From Branchipolynoe longqiensis (lineage: Eukaryota > Annelida > Polychaeta > Phyllodocida > Polynoidae), in the NCBI GenBank assembly GCA_030323885.1, contig CM059198.1:77994931-78058930 (forward strand): a stretch of 64,000 nt of DNA. The letters are read 5' to 3'. The notes beneath the pieces were generated by a model. That model saw only the letters and a program-made list of their open reading frames with translations, made no database searches and was not told the origin of the DNA. The position numbers and the translations under genes are program-made. Positions 1 to 10,534 of the stretch are shown here, piece after piece. Numbering within the stretch: the first letter of the stretch is position 1; every line of letters starts with the position of its first letter.

Positions 1-224
1 CCATTACGATTGCCATTTGCCTATTGATTTATATAGGAATATATGAATATATTCTCAGCGGCAAGTGAGTAGGACAGTGAGCAGGCGAGCGGTTGCGCCA
101 CCGTCGGAGCTGAGGCATGATCAGTAGATGAGTAGGTGAGGTTCAAGCACCCGATCACTGGTGTGTGGGTGGTAGGATAGTATAGTATTCCATGTTATTA
201 TACTTGTATAATTCTTATACAGCA

Positions 225-275
225 TATATATATTGTCTTATATATATGTATATATATAGATATATATATATAGAT
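225..275. repeat. TA-rich microsatellite
   Basis: Imperfect TATATA and TAGATATA runs. The rest of 1-430 shows nothing recognisable beyond a G-rich patch near 348-362. Confidence 0.7.
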
Positions 276-564
276 TCCTCCGAGTGAGTTGAGGATTGGC
301 CCCAAGCAGGAGGTAGAATGGTGCATGCTGGTACCCCACCCTGGATAGGGGGGCGGGGGGGTCCAGGGTACTACAGGCAATGAGGCATTGCTACATGCGA
401 TAAAGGGTTTATCACTATCTATATATAATGGGGAAGGTCTTATGGAGGATCTTCAATACGAATCTGCCCTCTGGTGACAATGCAGAGAACTAATGTTGTG
501 GGTAGCAGTTCACTGTGCAGCAGGATGTGGGAGAAGGTCTTATGCAGGATCTCCACTATTAATC

Positions 565-1107
565 GGAGCTGGACGTAGCTGAGGCGGTAGAGTGTCCATC
601 TGTGAAGGTGTTGGTCATCCTATCGATCCCGCTCAGTGGACCCAGTTGCAGTTTGGGCTATTCTCCGTTCCATCCAGTGGTCCACAACTGGTTCATCAAA
701 TGCTATGGTATGTACTGTCCTGGCTGTGGGAAAGTGCATATAAATGACCCCTTGCTGCTTATCGGAAAGCGAACCCCATGTGGCAACAACAGGTTTCCTC
801 TAAAGAAATGTGTCAGAATGACCAAATGTTTGATCTCCAATAGCCGACTGGAGGCAGATACAGTTTATTGGAGCCGCAGGCGGCCTAGCGCGCTGCAGTA
901 ACCGGATGTGGGCTACCTGGTGGGCGGCCCCAACATCAAAGCAGCACAGTGCTGCCTAAACATGAGAGCTGCACTGTCCCACCGGAGCGTTTGACCAACG
1001 ACTAACCGATACTCTGCTCGAATAATATTTCCGTAACTAGTTACACAACACAAAATTCAATGTGCTCTAGAGGCGTCGTTAAATAAAACAAACTTTCCTT
1101 TTTTCCA
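565..1107 (+). mobile_element. tRNA-derived SINE (family C), interrupted or lengthened
   Basis: The head GGACGTAGCTGAGGCGGTAGAG is an A-box-like tRNA sequence and ATCGATCCC a B-box. The body includes CCAGTGGTCCACAACTGG and GTGCATATAAATGACCCC, and the 3' end is GGCGTCGTTAAATAAAAC followed by a T-rich stretch. I recall this layout from SINEs common in molluscs. About 190 bp around 860-1055 looks foreign to the core. An imperfect target duplication is suggested by CCACTATTAAT before and CCAATACTAAT after. The apparent 99-codon reading frame at 602-901 lies wholly within the SINE and is not a gene. Confidence 0.6.
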
Positions 1108-1352
1108 ATACTAATTTGCCCTCTTGTAAAATTCTTCGATTGTAAGGCAAAGTAGAAAGATGGGTTATGTGAACCACAGGGCCACAGCAGGCAGAGGGTT
1201 AACACAGCCAGATAAGGATATCCCACCAAGCACACAGGCCATGGTACGCAGGTGGGTTGGGGATTGGGGGCTGTCTATCCCATCTAATGTTTGTGCTATC
1301 TCTCCCATCACTATGTTTAGGCTGTCAATCATCCACATGTGGAGCTCTACAC

Positions 1353-1728
1353 CCCACTGGAGGACAACCATTAGGAGGACAATCAACCAGGGCATACAAC
1401 CCACTGGAGGACAACCACTAGGAGGACAGTCAAGCAGGGCATTCAACACACTGGAGGACAACCAGTACGAGGACAATCAACCAGGGCATACAACCCACTG
1501 GAGGACAACCACTAGGAGGACAGTCAAGCAGGGCATACGACCCACTGGAGGACAACCACTAGGAGGACAGTCAAGCAGGGCATTCAACACACTGGAGGAC
1601 AACCAGTAGGAGGACAGTCAAGCAGGGCCTACAACCCACTGGAGGACAACCAATAGGAGGACAGTCAACCAGGGCATACATCCCACTGGAGGACAACCAC
1701 TAGGAGGACAGTCAACCAGGGCATACTC
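1353..1728. repeat. 47-bp tandem array, 8 copies
   Basis: CCCACTGG recurs at 1353, 1400 and every 47 bp to 1682. Units vary at single positions (CAGTCAAGC or CAATCAACC). The period is not a multiple of three, so the reading frame through it is incidental. Confidence 0.95.
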
Positions 1729-2220
1729 TACTGTACTATCCAAGCAGATATTCTTGTATTAGTAGATATTGTCGAACTAGTCATTATTAAAGCACTCATT
1801 CTCTACCAGGATGCTGTGTTGTCAGGTATGTGTGTTGTGTTCTGCTGGACTGTCACTATTATTCATAAGACGGGTTGTAACTGTAACTAACTTGTAGCTT
1901 GGGTCAATCAAATTATCTGCGGCATTCTGATGGGGTTCACCAACAATACTTGAAAGGCGGTAAAGTAATATTAGCAAACTTCATACTCTGGTGACAATGC
2001 ACAGAACTATAGAAGCTTACTGCACTTGCTCCGTGGAAAACGGTCTATTCTCTGGTATTGTCCCCCGACAGATGGCGCCAGAAACGGCACATCGCGGCTT
2101 CACACGTGACACAGGTCAATTATTGCCACCAGAAGGAGTGTGTAGTGTGGCTGAATATCACAAGGGGGCGTGGTTTGGGGGTGTAGGCTTAACAGTAGCT
2201 CACAGACAGTGTTTCATTTT
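1729..2220. other. Unassigned stretch
   Basis: No gene recognised. CTCTGGTGACAATGCA near 1985 resembles CTCTGGTGACAATGCA near 470, so a diverged dispersed repeat flanks the 565-1107 SINE and recurs here. Confidence 0.4.
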
Positions 2221-2223
2221 GTT

Positions 2224-2600
2224 GGTATCATTATTTATTTTTTATTTTTTGGTGACAAAATTTGTTTATTCTACTGAATAAGTCTTTTGTCAATGCCGAA
2301 GCACTGGTCTTCCAGCCATTTTTCAATTCAGGGTTATTCACACAAAATGTATATAGAATAAGGTATACAATAACTGTTGAATCCACAATTTGGAGCATGT
2401 AACGCAACACCATTCTGTAACCCGAAAGTTCCAAAGCAATATGGTAACAGTAGTGTCATATAACTAGATCAATATTAGTCAGATCAATGTGAGTATTTAC
2501 AGAGTATTTAGAATGTAAGCAGAAGTTATCTTCTGTATTCAGTTGGTCAAGTTGTAGTAAGTTTTAATGTTCAGTTGCAGTTAGTCAAGTGGTATCTACA
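2224..2600 (-). mobile_element. Dispersed repeat family D, 3' part
   Basis: The reverse complement matches the + strand sequence split across 41790-41880 and 42476-42755 (for example GGCTGGAAGACCAGTGCTTC, then a TATTCAG..GAATAAA end). It provides the uninterrupted form of the copy at 42 kb. Fragments of the same 3' end occur near 21955, 51087, 57515 and 61865. The coding capacity of the family is not visible here; it may be a LINE 3' region. Confidence 0.65.
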
Positions 2601-2852
2601 TGTCAATTTGTGAGTTTATGAATTACATTGTTTGGGTGGGGTTGTTAATAATACACTGGACCAGCTTTGACCAGTGAAGCATTGGGACCAATCCCAGTGC
2701 ATTTAGGTCTTAAATTTTACATTTGTATTTGGAATGTCTGTGTCATTGTATATGGTTGACTGCAAATAACGGGGGAACACAATTTTTACAAACGCACAAC
2801 CTCAGTCTGGCTCTATATCATCCAGTGTATCTGTGAACTGTTGTACTAATAT

Positions 2853-2965
2853 AAGATAACCCCAACACTACAACTGGCCAGCATTGAAAACAAGCCTGGG
2901 TCCCCGGGCTTATATGCTATGGACAGTATAAATACAGCCTCAATAAAAAAAAAAAAAAAAAAAAA
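2853..2965 (+). mobile_element. LINE family A, 3' terminal fragment with A-run
   Basis: It matches the end of the LINE at 48078-48185 and the antisense LINE at 7105-7240. It has AACACTACAACTGGCCAGCA, a hairpin around GGGTCCCCGGGC, ATACAGCCTCAATAAA and then about 23 A. A severely 5'-truncated insertion. Confidence 0.8.
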
Positions 2966-3049
2966 ATATATATAATCACGAGGATTTGTAGTTTTCTGAA
3001 GTAAAGAAATATAAATGTCGTACTTTCCATAGGGGAGATGCAATGGGAC

Positions 3050-3550
3050 ATTGCTCTTAGAGCAGTATTCGAACCCACACTTATTACCATTATGGTGCTA
3101 GCGTGCTAACCACTACACCATCTAAACTCCCTGGTGCAATCATTCTATCCACGCCTAACTGTCTTATTTGTTACTTGCCTCAGAGGTCAATGGAGACTAC
3201 TACACCCGGCCCCCTGGAATTGTAAATCTTTTAACTTGTTTACACAATGTCGTTTAATGCTTACAATTACATATATACAGGCATTGCACTTATGTATACA
3301 TACACACGGTAGGTTCAACGACAATACCACATGTATCTTGTATGATATCCTGGTCATGGCACAAGTGTTGTGGGGGACGATACAAATGGGAAACATTGTG
3401 CCTAAAGCAGGATTCGAACCCATACTTCTTGCCATTTCAGGACTAGCATGCTACCCATTACATCATCCAGGCTCCCTGATACACTCACCATAGCCACACC
3501 TACCTGGTCTGTGTGGCTCCTTGCCTCAGAAGTCAGTGCAATCTAGCACC
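3050..3550 (-). mobile_element. SINE family 2, about 1.4 units
   Basis: On the - strand the tRNA-like segment reads GGAGCCTGGATGATGTAATGG..., with a GGGTTCGAATCC B-box. It appears twice (around 3060-3130 and 3410-3475), separated by the body with ATTTGTATCGTCCCCCACAA and the GTAATTGTAAGCATTAAA segment. The dimer-like arrangement also occurs at 15562-16035 and 20262-20720. Confidence 0.7.
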
Positions 3551-4239
3551 GATCTTTGCAAAATGTTTTGACTCACGATATATTGCCTGAGATTCGTGTT
3601 GACTTAGCAAGAGGCTGACAAGAAAGCGATATAATGTAGAAAAATAGGATATTTAATGAAAGGTGAAAATGAAACCTGAGATACACGCGAAGGTGGTGAA
3701 GAATACACCGGAAAAACCCCAGAAAGTTATAAGCAAGCCAGGGTAGACGGGTGGGTGGGTGAGTTTGCTTGGGGCGCCAGCTCGCCATCAAGTGAGGCAG
3801 CATTGACCACGTAAAAATGGCAGCCAATCAGAAGGCTGCAGGGCTAGATCAACGCCTGGTGACGGTCGGCGGGGTCGAGGTGGGGGGGGGGGGGAGGCCT
3901 GACAGGTGGACTCACTTGTCATGCCGAACCAAATCAAGCAAGCTTTAAAAATTGTGACCAATTGAACATTTTCAAGTTTTAATACCAGGGCTGCAGTCAG
4001 GTCCATTTCTGGCTTGAACTCAGATGTGTCTATTTTAGAACTAGCAGCTTGGTGGTGAATTGTTAGCACAGCAGCGGCTGTCACAGTGTGAGTGGCCGGC
4101 TTTGCCAGTAAGTAGCTTAGACACTCACCTCTGAACACCAGCCGGAGACTGTAGCTTACGTTCGGGGGCCTTTCAAATATTACCTCACACTATTGTTTCA
4201 AAATTAGACACCGACCCACCTTCTTGCAACGATCCCTGA
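3551..4239. other. Unassigned stretch
   Basis: Includes a G-run near 3883-3894. ORFs on the - strand (3573-3827 and 3788-4138) show no recognisable domain and are low-complexity in part. Confidence 0.4.
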
Positions 4240-6425
4240 TGCCATCTTTAATGTGATGTATTGTGCTACGTAGCGCTGTTCATTACACCTACCAATCCTT
4301 GTAATACCACATAATGTATGTTTATTTATACGCATGTCTGTTATGATGTCGTCTTTAAAGTGAGTATTATGTTACATAATGCTGTTCGATACACTTACCA
4401 ATCCTTGTAATACCACATAATGTATGTTTATTTATACGCATGTCTATTATGATGTCGTCTTTAAAGTGAGTATTATGTTACATAACACTGTTCGATACAC
4501 CTACCACCCCTTGTAATACCACATGAAGAATGTATATTTATACGCATGTCTATTATCATAATGTCTTTAAAGTGAATATTATGTTACATAACACTGTTCG
4601 ATACACCTACCAACCCTTGTAATACCACATAATGTATGTTTATTTATACGCATGTCTGTTATGATGACGTCTTTAAAGTGAGTATTATGTTACATAATGC
4701 TGTTCGATACACTTACCAACACTTGTAATACCACATAATGTATGTTTAGTTATACGCATGTCTGTTATGATGTCGTCTTTAAAGTGAGTATTATGTTACA
4801 TAACGCTGTTCGATACACTTACCAACACTTGTAATACCACATAATGTATGTTTAGTTATACGCATGTCTGTTATGATGTCGTCTTTAAAGTGAGTATTAT
4901 GTTACATAATGCTGTTCGATACACTTACCAACACTTGTAATACCACATAATGTATGTTTAGTTATACGCATGTCTGTTATGATGTCGTCTTTAAAGTCAG
5001 TATTATGTTACATAATGCTGTTCGATACACTTACCAACACTTGTAATACCACATAATGTATGTTTAGTTATATGCATGTCTGTTATGATGTCGTCTTTAA
5101 AGTGAGTATTATGTTACATAATGCTGTTCGATACACTTACCAACACTTGTAATACCACATAATGTATGTTTAGTTATACGCATGTCTGTTATGATGTCGT
5201 CTTTAAAGTGAGTATTATGTTACATAATGCTGTTCGATACACTTACCAACACTTGTAATACCACATAATGTATGTTTAGTTATACGCATGTCTGTTATGA
5301 TGTCGTCTTTAAAGTCAGTATTATGTTACATAATGCTGTTCGATACACTTACCAACACTTGTAATACCACATAATGTATGTTTAGTTATACGCATGTCTG
5401 TTATGATGTCGTCTTTAAAGTGAGTATTATGTTACATAACGCTGTTCGATACACTTACCAACACTTGTAATACCACATAATGTATGTTTATTTATACGCA
5501 TGTCTGTTATGATGTCGTCTTTAAAGTGAGTATTATGTTGCATAGCGCTGTTCGATACACTTACCAACACTTGTAATACCACATAATGTATGTTTATTTA
5601 TACGCATGTCTGTTATGATGTCGTCTTTAAAGTGAGTATTATGTTACATAACGCTGTTCGATACACTTACCAACACTTGTAATACCACATAATGTATGTT
5701 TCTTTATACGCATGTCTGTTATGATGTCGTCTTTAAAGTGAGTATTATGTTGCATAACGCTGTTCGATACACTTACCAACACTTGTAATACCACATAATG
5801 TATGTTTAGTTATACGCATGTCTGTTATGATGTCGTCTTTAAAGTGAGTATTATGTTACATAATGCTGTTCGATACACTTACCAACACTTGTAATACCAC
5901 ATAATGTATGTTTATTTATACGCATGTCTGTTATGATGTCATCTTTAAAGTGAGTATTATGTTACATAACGCTGTTCGATACACCTACCAACACTTGTAA
6001 TACCACATAATGTAAGTTTAGTTATACGCATGTCTGTTATGATGTCGTCTTTAAAGTGAGTATTATGTTACATAACGCTGTTCGATACACTTACCAACAC
6101 TTGTAATACCACATAATGTATGTTTATTTATACGCATGTCTGTTATGATGTCGTCTTTAAAGTGAGTATTATGTTACATAACGCTGTTCGATACACTTAC
6201 CAACACTTGTAATACCACATACTGTATGTTTAGTTATACGCATGTCTGTTATGATGTCGTCTTTAAAGTGAGTATTATGTTACATAGCGCTGTTCGATAC
6301 ACTTACCAACACTTGTAATACTACATGAAGAATGATTATTCATACACATGTCTGTTATGTCGATGTCCTTAAAGTGACTATTGTTACATAATGTTGTTCA
6401 ATACACTTACCACCCCTTGTTAATG
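4240..6425. repeat. 106-bp satellite array, about 20 copies
   Basis: GCTGTTCGATACAC recurs every 106 bp. The landmark at 4275 is exactly 5 periods before 4805 and 19 before 6289, so length is strictly kept. Units carry TTACCAACACTTGTAATACC and CTTTAAAGTGAGTATTATG. The central copies are nearly identical while the outermost are diverged, the usual sign of unequal exchange. Confidence 0.97.
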
Positions 6426-6800
6426 GCAAATAAGGCTGGGACTTACACACTCCAATCCTCCTGAGCGGTACCTACTATTTGAATGCCCCTTAGATACAAT
6501 ATCACAATTGGCTAAACCGCTTCACTATCTTCAGACACAGATGGTGGTATTTATATTATTTTCCTCCTTTAAATATCTAGTTTTCTTTTAAAGTGAAAGC
6601 TGTCCATTTGTATATAGTTTGAAGTCAACAAGGAAAATGGATTCCTTCGAACGATTCAAAGTCGAAAGTCAAAATATCTAAGGTAAATAAATACAAATAT
6701 GGCTTCATTAGGTATATCGAGTTAGCAATATTCCTCGCTTAAAATTTCCTTTTCTTTTTTTGTTTTCCTTTCAAGTAAAAGTTCACACACTACATAATGT

Positions 6801-7035
6801 GAGCTCTGTTCCAAAACGTGATGAGCGCCGATCCAAAAAATGAGTTTGCCATGCCAATGGCAAGTTTCTAGATAGTGTTTTCAAAAAGAGCTCTTCGCAT
6901 TTTGTGTACAAAAGGAGCTCTTTATATATATATATATACGAAAAGGTCTTTTCCAAAATACGATCTATGAATTTGGTATTGGCATTGCAAACCCATGATT
7001 TGGATTGGTGCTTATCGCATTTTGGAAAAGAGCTC
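6801..7035. mobile_element. Hairpin (palindromic) mini-element
   Basis: The two ends are inverted repeats of about 75-80 bp with scattered mismatches: GAGCTCTGTTCCAAAACG on the left pairs with CATTTTGGAAAAGAGCTC on the right. The loop contains a short TA run. No coding capacity. It resembles a foldback MITE; the target duplication is not clear. Confidence 0.75.
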
Positions 7036-7455
7036 ATCATATATAAGCGAGTCAAAAAGCAAACTTCCTGTCTCGGTTGAAATGAGAGGGGTACGCTCAT
7101 TTTTTTAAAAAGATTTTTTATTTTATTGAGGCTGTATTTATACTGTCCATAGCATATAAGCCCAGGTACCTAGGCTTGTTTTCAATGCTGGCCAGTTGTA
7201 GTGTTGGTGTTATCTTACCACACGGTGGCTGCTGATAAGGTTGGTATGGTTAATAGCCTATGTTAATTTTTTTGGATATATATGTATATATTTTGTCTAC
7301 TCTTATTACTAGACTAGCCTACTCCTATTTACATATCATAGGATTGTACGTAGCTGTGTGGTGTGTTATCTGGCTACTTTTGGCATGGTTACCTTCCATT
7401 GGGCGTCCCGCTGGTGGGCCGTGACATATCACATGCCCCTTTGCAGTGCAGCTTA

Positions 7456-7953
7456 CTAGGGGTTTCCTAGCCTTCTTTTGCACAGATATTTTTTGTAAGT
7501 TTTTAGGTCAGGAATTTGTCGTTCCTTTACAGTTTGGGGATTCCACACCTTGGCAGCCATTTCCAGCGTGCTTCTCTCATGAGCTTTTATTTGGCTTCTA
7601 GTCTGCTTTAGTAGTGGCGCATTATTGGCTCTAGTAGCCCTTTGTGGTTTTGTTAGAAGTTTAATGTTTTGACTATAGCTATATGCTAATGTTTTCAAAT
7701 GAATTATTCTCCTATTTTCTAGTAATTTCACTTTGGTTCTTTTGTGTATGTCATAGGTGGGGTGCAGCTTGTCTACTCTTAGACAGATTTTTAGGGCTCT
7801 GTTCTGCAGTGTTTGCAGTTTTTTTAGTAGTTCTTTTCTCGCACCCATGTAGTTTACATCTCCATAGTCAAAATAGGGGAGCACCATGCCCTTGAAGATT
7901 TTTATTGACATTTCTTGTGTCATGTATTCTCTTAGCTTTGCAAATAGCCACAA
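7456..7953 (-). pseudogene. LINE A RT C-terminal part, downstream copy
   Basis: 165 codons starting at WLFAKLREYMTQEMS and ending at the element's true C-terminus (LKTYKKYLCKRRLGNP, stop). This is the thumb/C-terminal region after the RT palm of a CR1/Jockey-like LINE. The same protein, nearly identical, is on the + strand at 47275-47797. It is separated from its RT palm (7962-8423) by a frame-breaking deletion relative to the 47 kb copy. Confidence 0.8.
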
Positions 7954-7961
7954 TTTGTGGT

Positions 7962-8423
7962 TTACTTTTTGTAGTTTAGTTGGCTGTCCAACTCAAGGCC
8001 TAAGTATTTGTAATGGTCTACATTTTCTAGTGTTTGGTTTCCTAACTTACAGTGTAGTTTTCTTTCTGGCATTTGTATATGCGAGAAGAGTACTTTTTTT
8101 GATTTGCTTGTGTTGATGGTTATTTTGTTGGACTCACACCACTCATCTAGTTTTAGTAGGAGTTTATTTAGTTTAGTTATTACCTCCTCTTCTGTGGTGC
8201 CAGTTGCATATATGACTGTGTCATCTGCATATAGTTGGAGGCATTCAGTTTGCAACCATTTTTCAAGATCGTTTATATAGATTATAAAGAGTAGTGGCCC
8301 TAACACTGACCCTTGGGGTACACCACATGTGACAGGTTGGTTGTCTGATAGTGTATTGTTTATTTTTGTATTCTGTTGCCTGTTGTTCAGGTAGCATCTT
8401 ATCCAACACTCTGGATGTCTCAT
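7962..8423 (-). pseudogene. LINE A RT palm, downstream copy
   Basis: 153 codons with the RT signature GVPQGSVLGPL and the catalytic YADD box, then the LDEWCESNKITINTSKSK segment and YKYLGLELDS. It lacks the fingers region and is followed by a frame break, so it cannot make an active enzyme. Confidence 0.8.
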
Positions 8424-8796
8424 GAGCTTTTATTTGGCTTCTAGTCTGCTTTAGTAGTGGCGCATTATTGGGTCTAGTAGCCCTTTGTGGTTTTGTTAGA
8501 AGTTTAATGTTTTGACTATAGCTATATGCTAATGTTTTCAAATGAATTATTCTCCTATTTTCTAGTAATTTCACTTTGGTTCTTTTGTGTATGTCATAGG
8601 TGGGGTGCAGCTTATCTACTCTTAGACAGATTTTTAGGGCTCTGTTCTGCAGTGTTTGCAGTTTTTTTAGTAGTTCTTTTCTCGCACCCATGTAGTTTAC
8701 ATCTCCATAGTCAAAATAGGGGAGCACCATGCCCTTGAAGATTTTTATTGACATTTCTTGTGTCATGTATTCTCTTAGCTTTGCAAATAGCCACAA
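8263..8796 (-). pseudogene. LINE A RT C-terminal part, upstream copy, fused out of frame to the second palm
   Basis: The first about 145 codons match 7456-7953. The frame then crosses the duplication junction at 8407-8417 and reads the following RT palm in a wrong frame (ending LYNLYKRS), so the tail is not real protein. The true C-terminal tail (LKTYKKYL) is absent here, showing where the duplication cut. Confidence 0.75.
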
Positions 8797-8804
8797 TTTG
8801 TGGT

Positions 8805-9344
8805 TTACTTTTTGTAGTTTAGTTGGCTGTCCAACTCAAGGCCTAAGTATTTGTAATGGTCTACATTTTCTAGTGTTTGGTTTCCTAACTTACAGTGTAG
8901 TTTTCTTTCTGGCATTTGTATATGCGAGAAGAGTACTTTTTTTGATTTGCTTGTGTTGATGGTTATTTTGTTGGACTCACAGCACTCATCTAGTTTTAGT
9001 AGGAGTTTATTTAGTTTAGTTATTACCTCCTCTTCTGTGGTGCCAGTTGCATATATGACTGTGTCATCTGCATATAGTTGGAGGCATTCAGTTTGCAACC
9101 ATTTTTCAAGATCGTTTATATAGATTATAAAGAGTAGTGGCCCTAACACTGACCCTTGGGGTACACCACATGTGACAGGTTGGTTGTCTGATAGTGTATT
9201 GGTTATTTTTGTTTTCTGTTGCCTGTTGTTCAGGTAGCATCTTATCCAATCCATAGTATTGGATTTTATGGATTTTATTTGGTGGTCATTTGCTGGGGTA
9301 TAGGAAACTGCAAAACAGCCCGCCTCTTTCAGGGGGGTGGGCAA
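8805..9344 (-). pseudogene. LINE A RT palm, upstream copy
   Basis: The RT palm with GVPQGSVLGPL and YADD, preceded by MDWIRCYLNNRQQ. Residues before about position 30 are non-LINE flanking sequence. It differs from the downstream copy at only a few sites (for example DECCESN against DEWCESN). Confidence 0.8.
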
Positions 9345-9419
9345 CTAATGGCACACCTGACTTCCCTCTCGCATCCCCAATTGTTTCGCCTTGGGTGGGT
9401 GGGGGGCAAAGTTTGCTCG

Positions 9420-9500
9420 TCAACAGCTGACTGGAAATTGACAGTGAGTAGAGAGGCCGTGGAGAGATAAAATCTCGTCCATACACCTGAAGATGAGTCT
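9420..9500. repeat. Dispersed repeat family E, left part (split by a foldback element)
   Basis: CGTCCATACACCTGAAGATGAGTC matches CGTCCACCTGAAGACGAGTC near 13867. The right part is at 10124-10245 (TTGAATCAACCACAATGGGAGCATTGC). Other copies are at 13850-13975 and 34856-34935. Confidence 0.5.
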
Positions 9501-10123
9501 AAAAAAAGCCCCGGTTACAGCTGGTAGTGGACGTAGTTGAATGTAGGTGAAAGTAGTGGAGGCTAACATGGGTCAAACATGGTGTAATTACGTTAAACTA
9601 CGTTGAAATACGTTAAGGTATGGGAGGTTTTGGTATGGATAAATACATTATGGTATGGATAAATATGTTATGGTATGGATGCCGTTATGTTCAACTACGT
9701 TCAACTACGTTCAACTACTTTCAACTATGTTCCACTACGTTCAACTACAATCAACTACCTTAGCCTCCACTATGTTCACCTACGTCCACTACCGTCTATG
9801 TGACCAGGGCTTCATCCTAGTATGCTAGGGAACGCTATAACACGCTAGAGCATGCTAGAGTATGCTAGAGTATGCTAGAGTACATTAGCATCAGAGATGC
9901 AAATTCAGCCTCTAACATACCGTTCTTTTGAACATGTCCAAAAATTAAATCGGAGATCATGGCTCACCCACATTACTACCAAGTTAACATCACGGACACG
10001 TATGGATGACTATACATTCAACTACGTTCAACTACATTCAACTACGTTTAACTACTTTCAACTATGTTAGCCTCCACTGCGTTCAACTACGTCCACTAAC
10101 GGCTATGTGACCGGGCCTTCAAG
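9501..10123. mobile_element. ACGT-rich foldback element (family X, member 1)
   Basis: The ends are inverted repeats of about 50 bp sharing AGTGGACGTAGTTGAA and AGTGGAGGCTAAC: GCCCCGGTTACAG on the left, the complement of CTATGTGACCGGGCCTT on the right. A second right-type end lies inside at 9757-9820. The interior carries decamers such as GTTCAACTAC and, at 9925-9943, CTTTTGAACATGTCCAAAA, the exact complement of 44248-44266. It splits family E. No coding sequence. Boundaries are good to about 10 bp. Confidence 0.7.
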
Positions 10124-10534
10124 TGCAATGGACAAGGATGAGAGAGTGGCACGTCACTCCCCTTGAATCAACCACAATGGGAGCATTGCCTATAACACAT
10201 CTAACCACCAATGTTTGACGTCATCAGTAATATTAGACAACTGCCTATTAATCTGCATTGACAGTGTTTTTGTGTACACATGTTTTTGACAGGCCGTGTC
10301 GTAAAAGTACTGCTGGTTCCACCTGGTCTGTAACTGACACAGTGTGAAGAGAAGACAGGGAGATAATGTATGCTTCACTGCTTAAATCCTTCCTCTGCCC
10401 ACTGCGGCATCACAGAACCAAGTGACCCACCTCCTAACCAGCCAAGTCAGTGGTAACCTCTTAAGGTGAGGGGTGCCCACTAGCCAGTCGCAGATGGGGG
10501 ACAGTCCACCCAGGGACCACCTCTGGCTAACCTG
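10124..10534. other. Family E right part, then unassigned lead-in to the 48-bp array
   Basis: 10124-10245 completes the split repeat family E. 10246-10534 has no recognisable gene and leads into the array through diverged half-units. Confidence 0.4.

Larger units (their letters stand above)
7105..9290 (-). mobile_element. LINE family A, 5'-truncated, with an internal 832-bp duplication
   Basis: A non-LTR retrotransposon reads right to left. The 3' UTR (7105-7455) ends in the family terminus shared with 2853-2965 and 48078-48185. The coding part has RT motifs GVPQGSVLGPLLFIIYINDL and LYADDTVIYATG, then the thumb and C-terminal region. The segment 7575-8406 is repeated almost base for base at 8418-9249 (offset 843, 11 bp between), so the element carries two RT palm segments in series. 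Both copies share a frame break near the junction of YLGLELDSQLNYKK and WLFAKLREYM, so they descend from one defective copy. The 5' end is lost near 9290. Confidence 0.88.

Noticed and set aside
602..901. 99-codon frame with cysteine pairs (YCPGCGKVH) suggesting a zinc-binding protein
   Set aside because: It lies within a tRNA-derived SINE; the cysteines are read from the conserved SINE body.
4240..6425. CRISPR-like array
   Set aside because: Units are contiguous with no unique spacers, in a eukaryotic setting.
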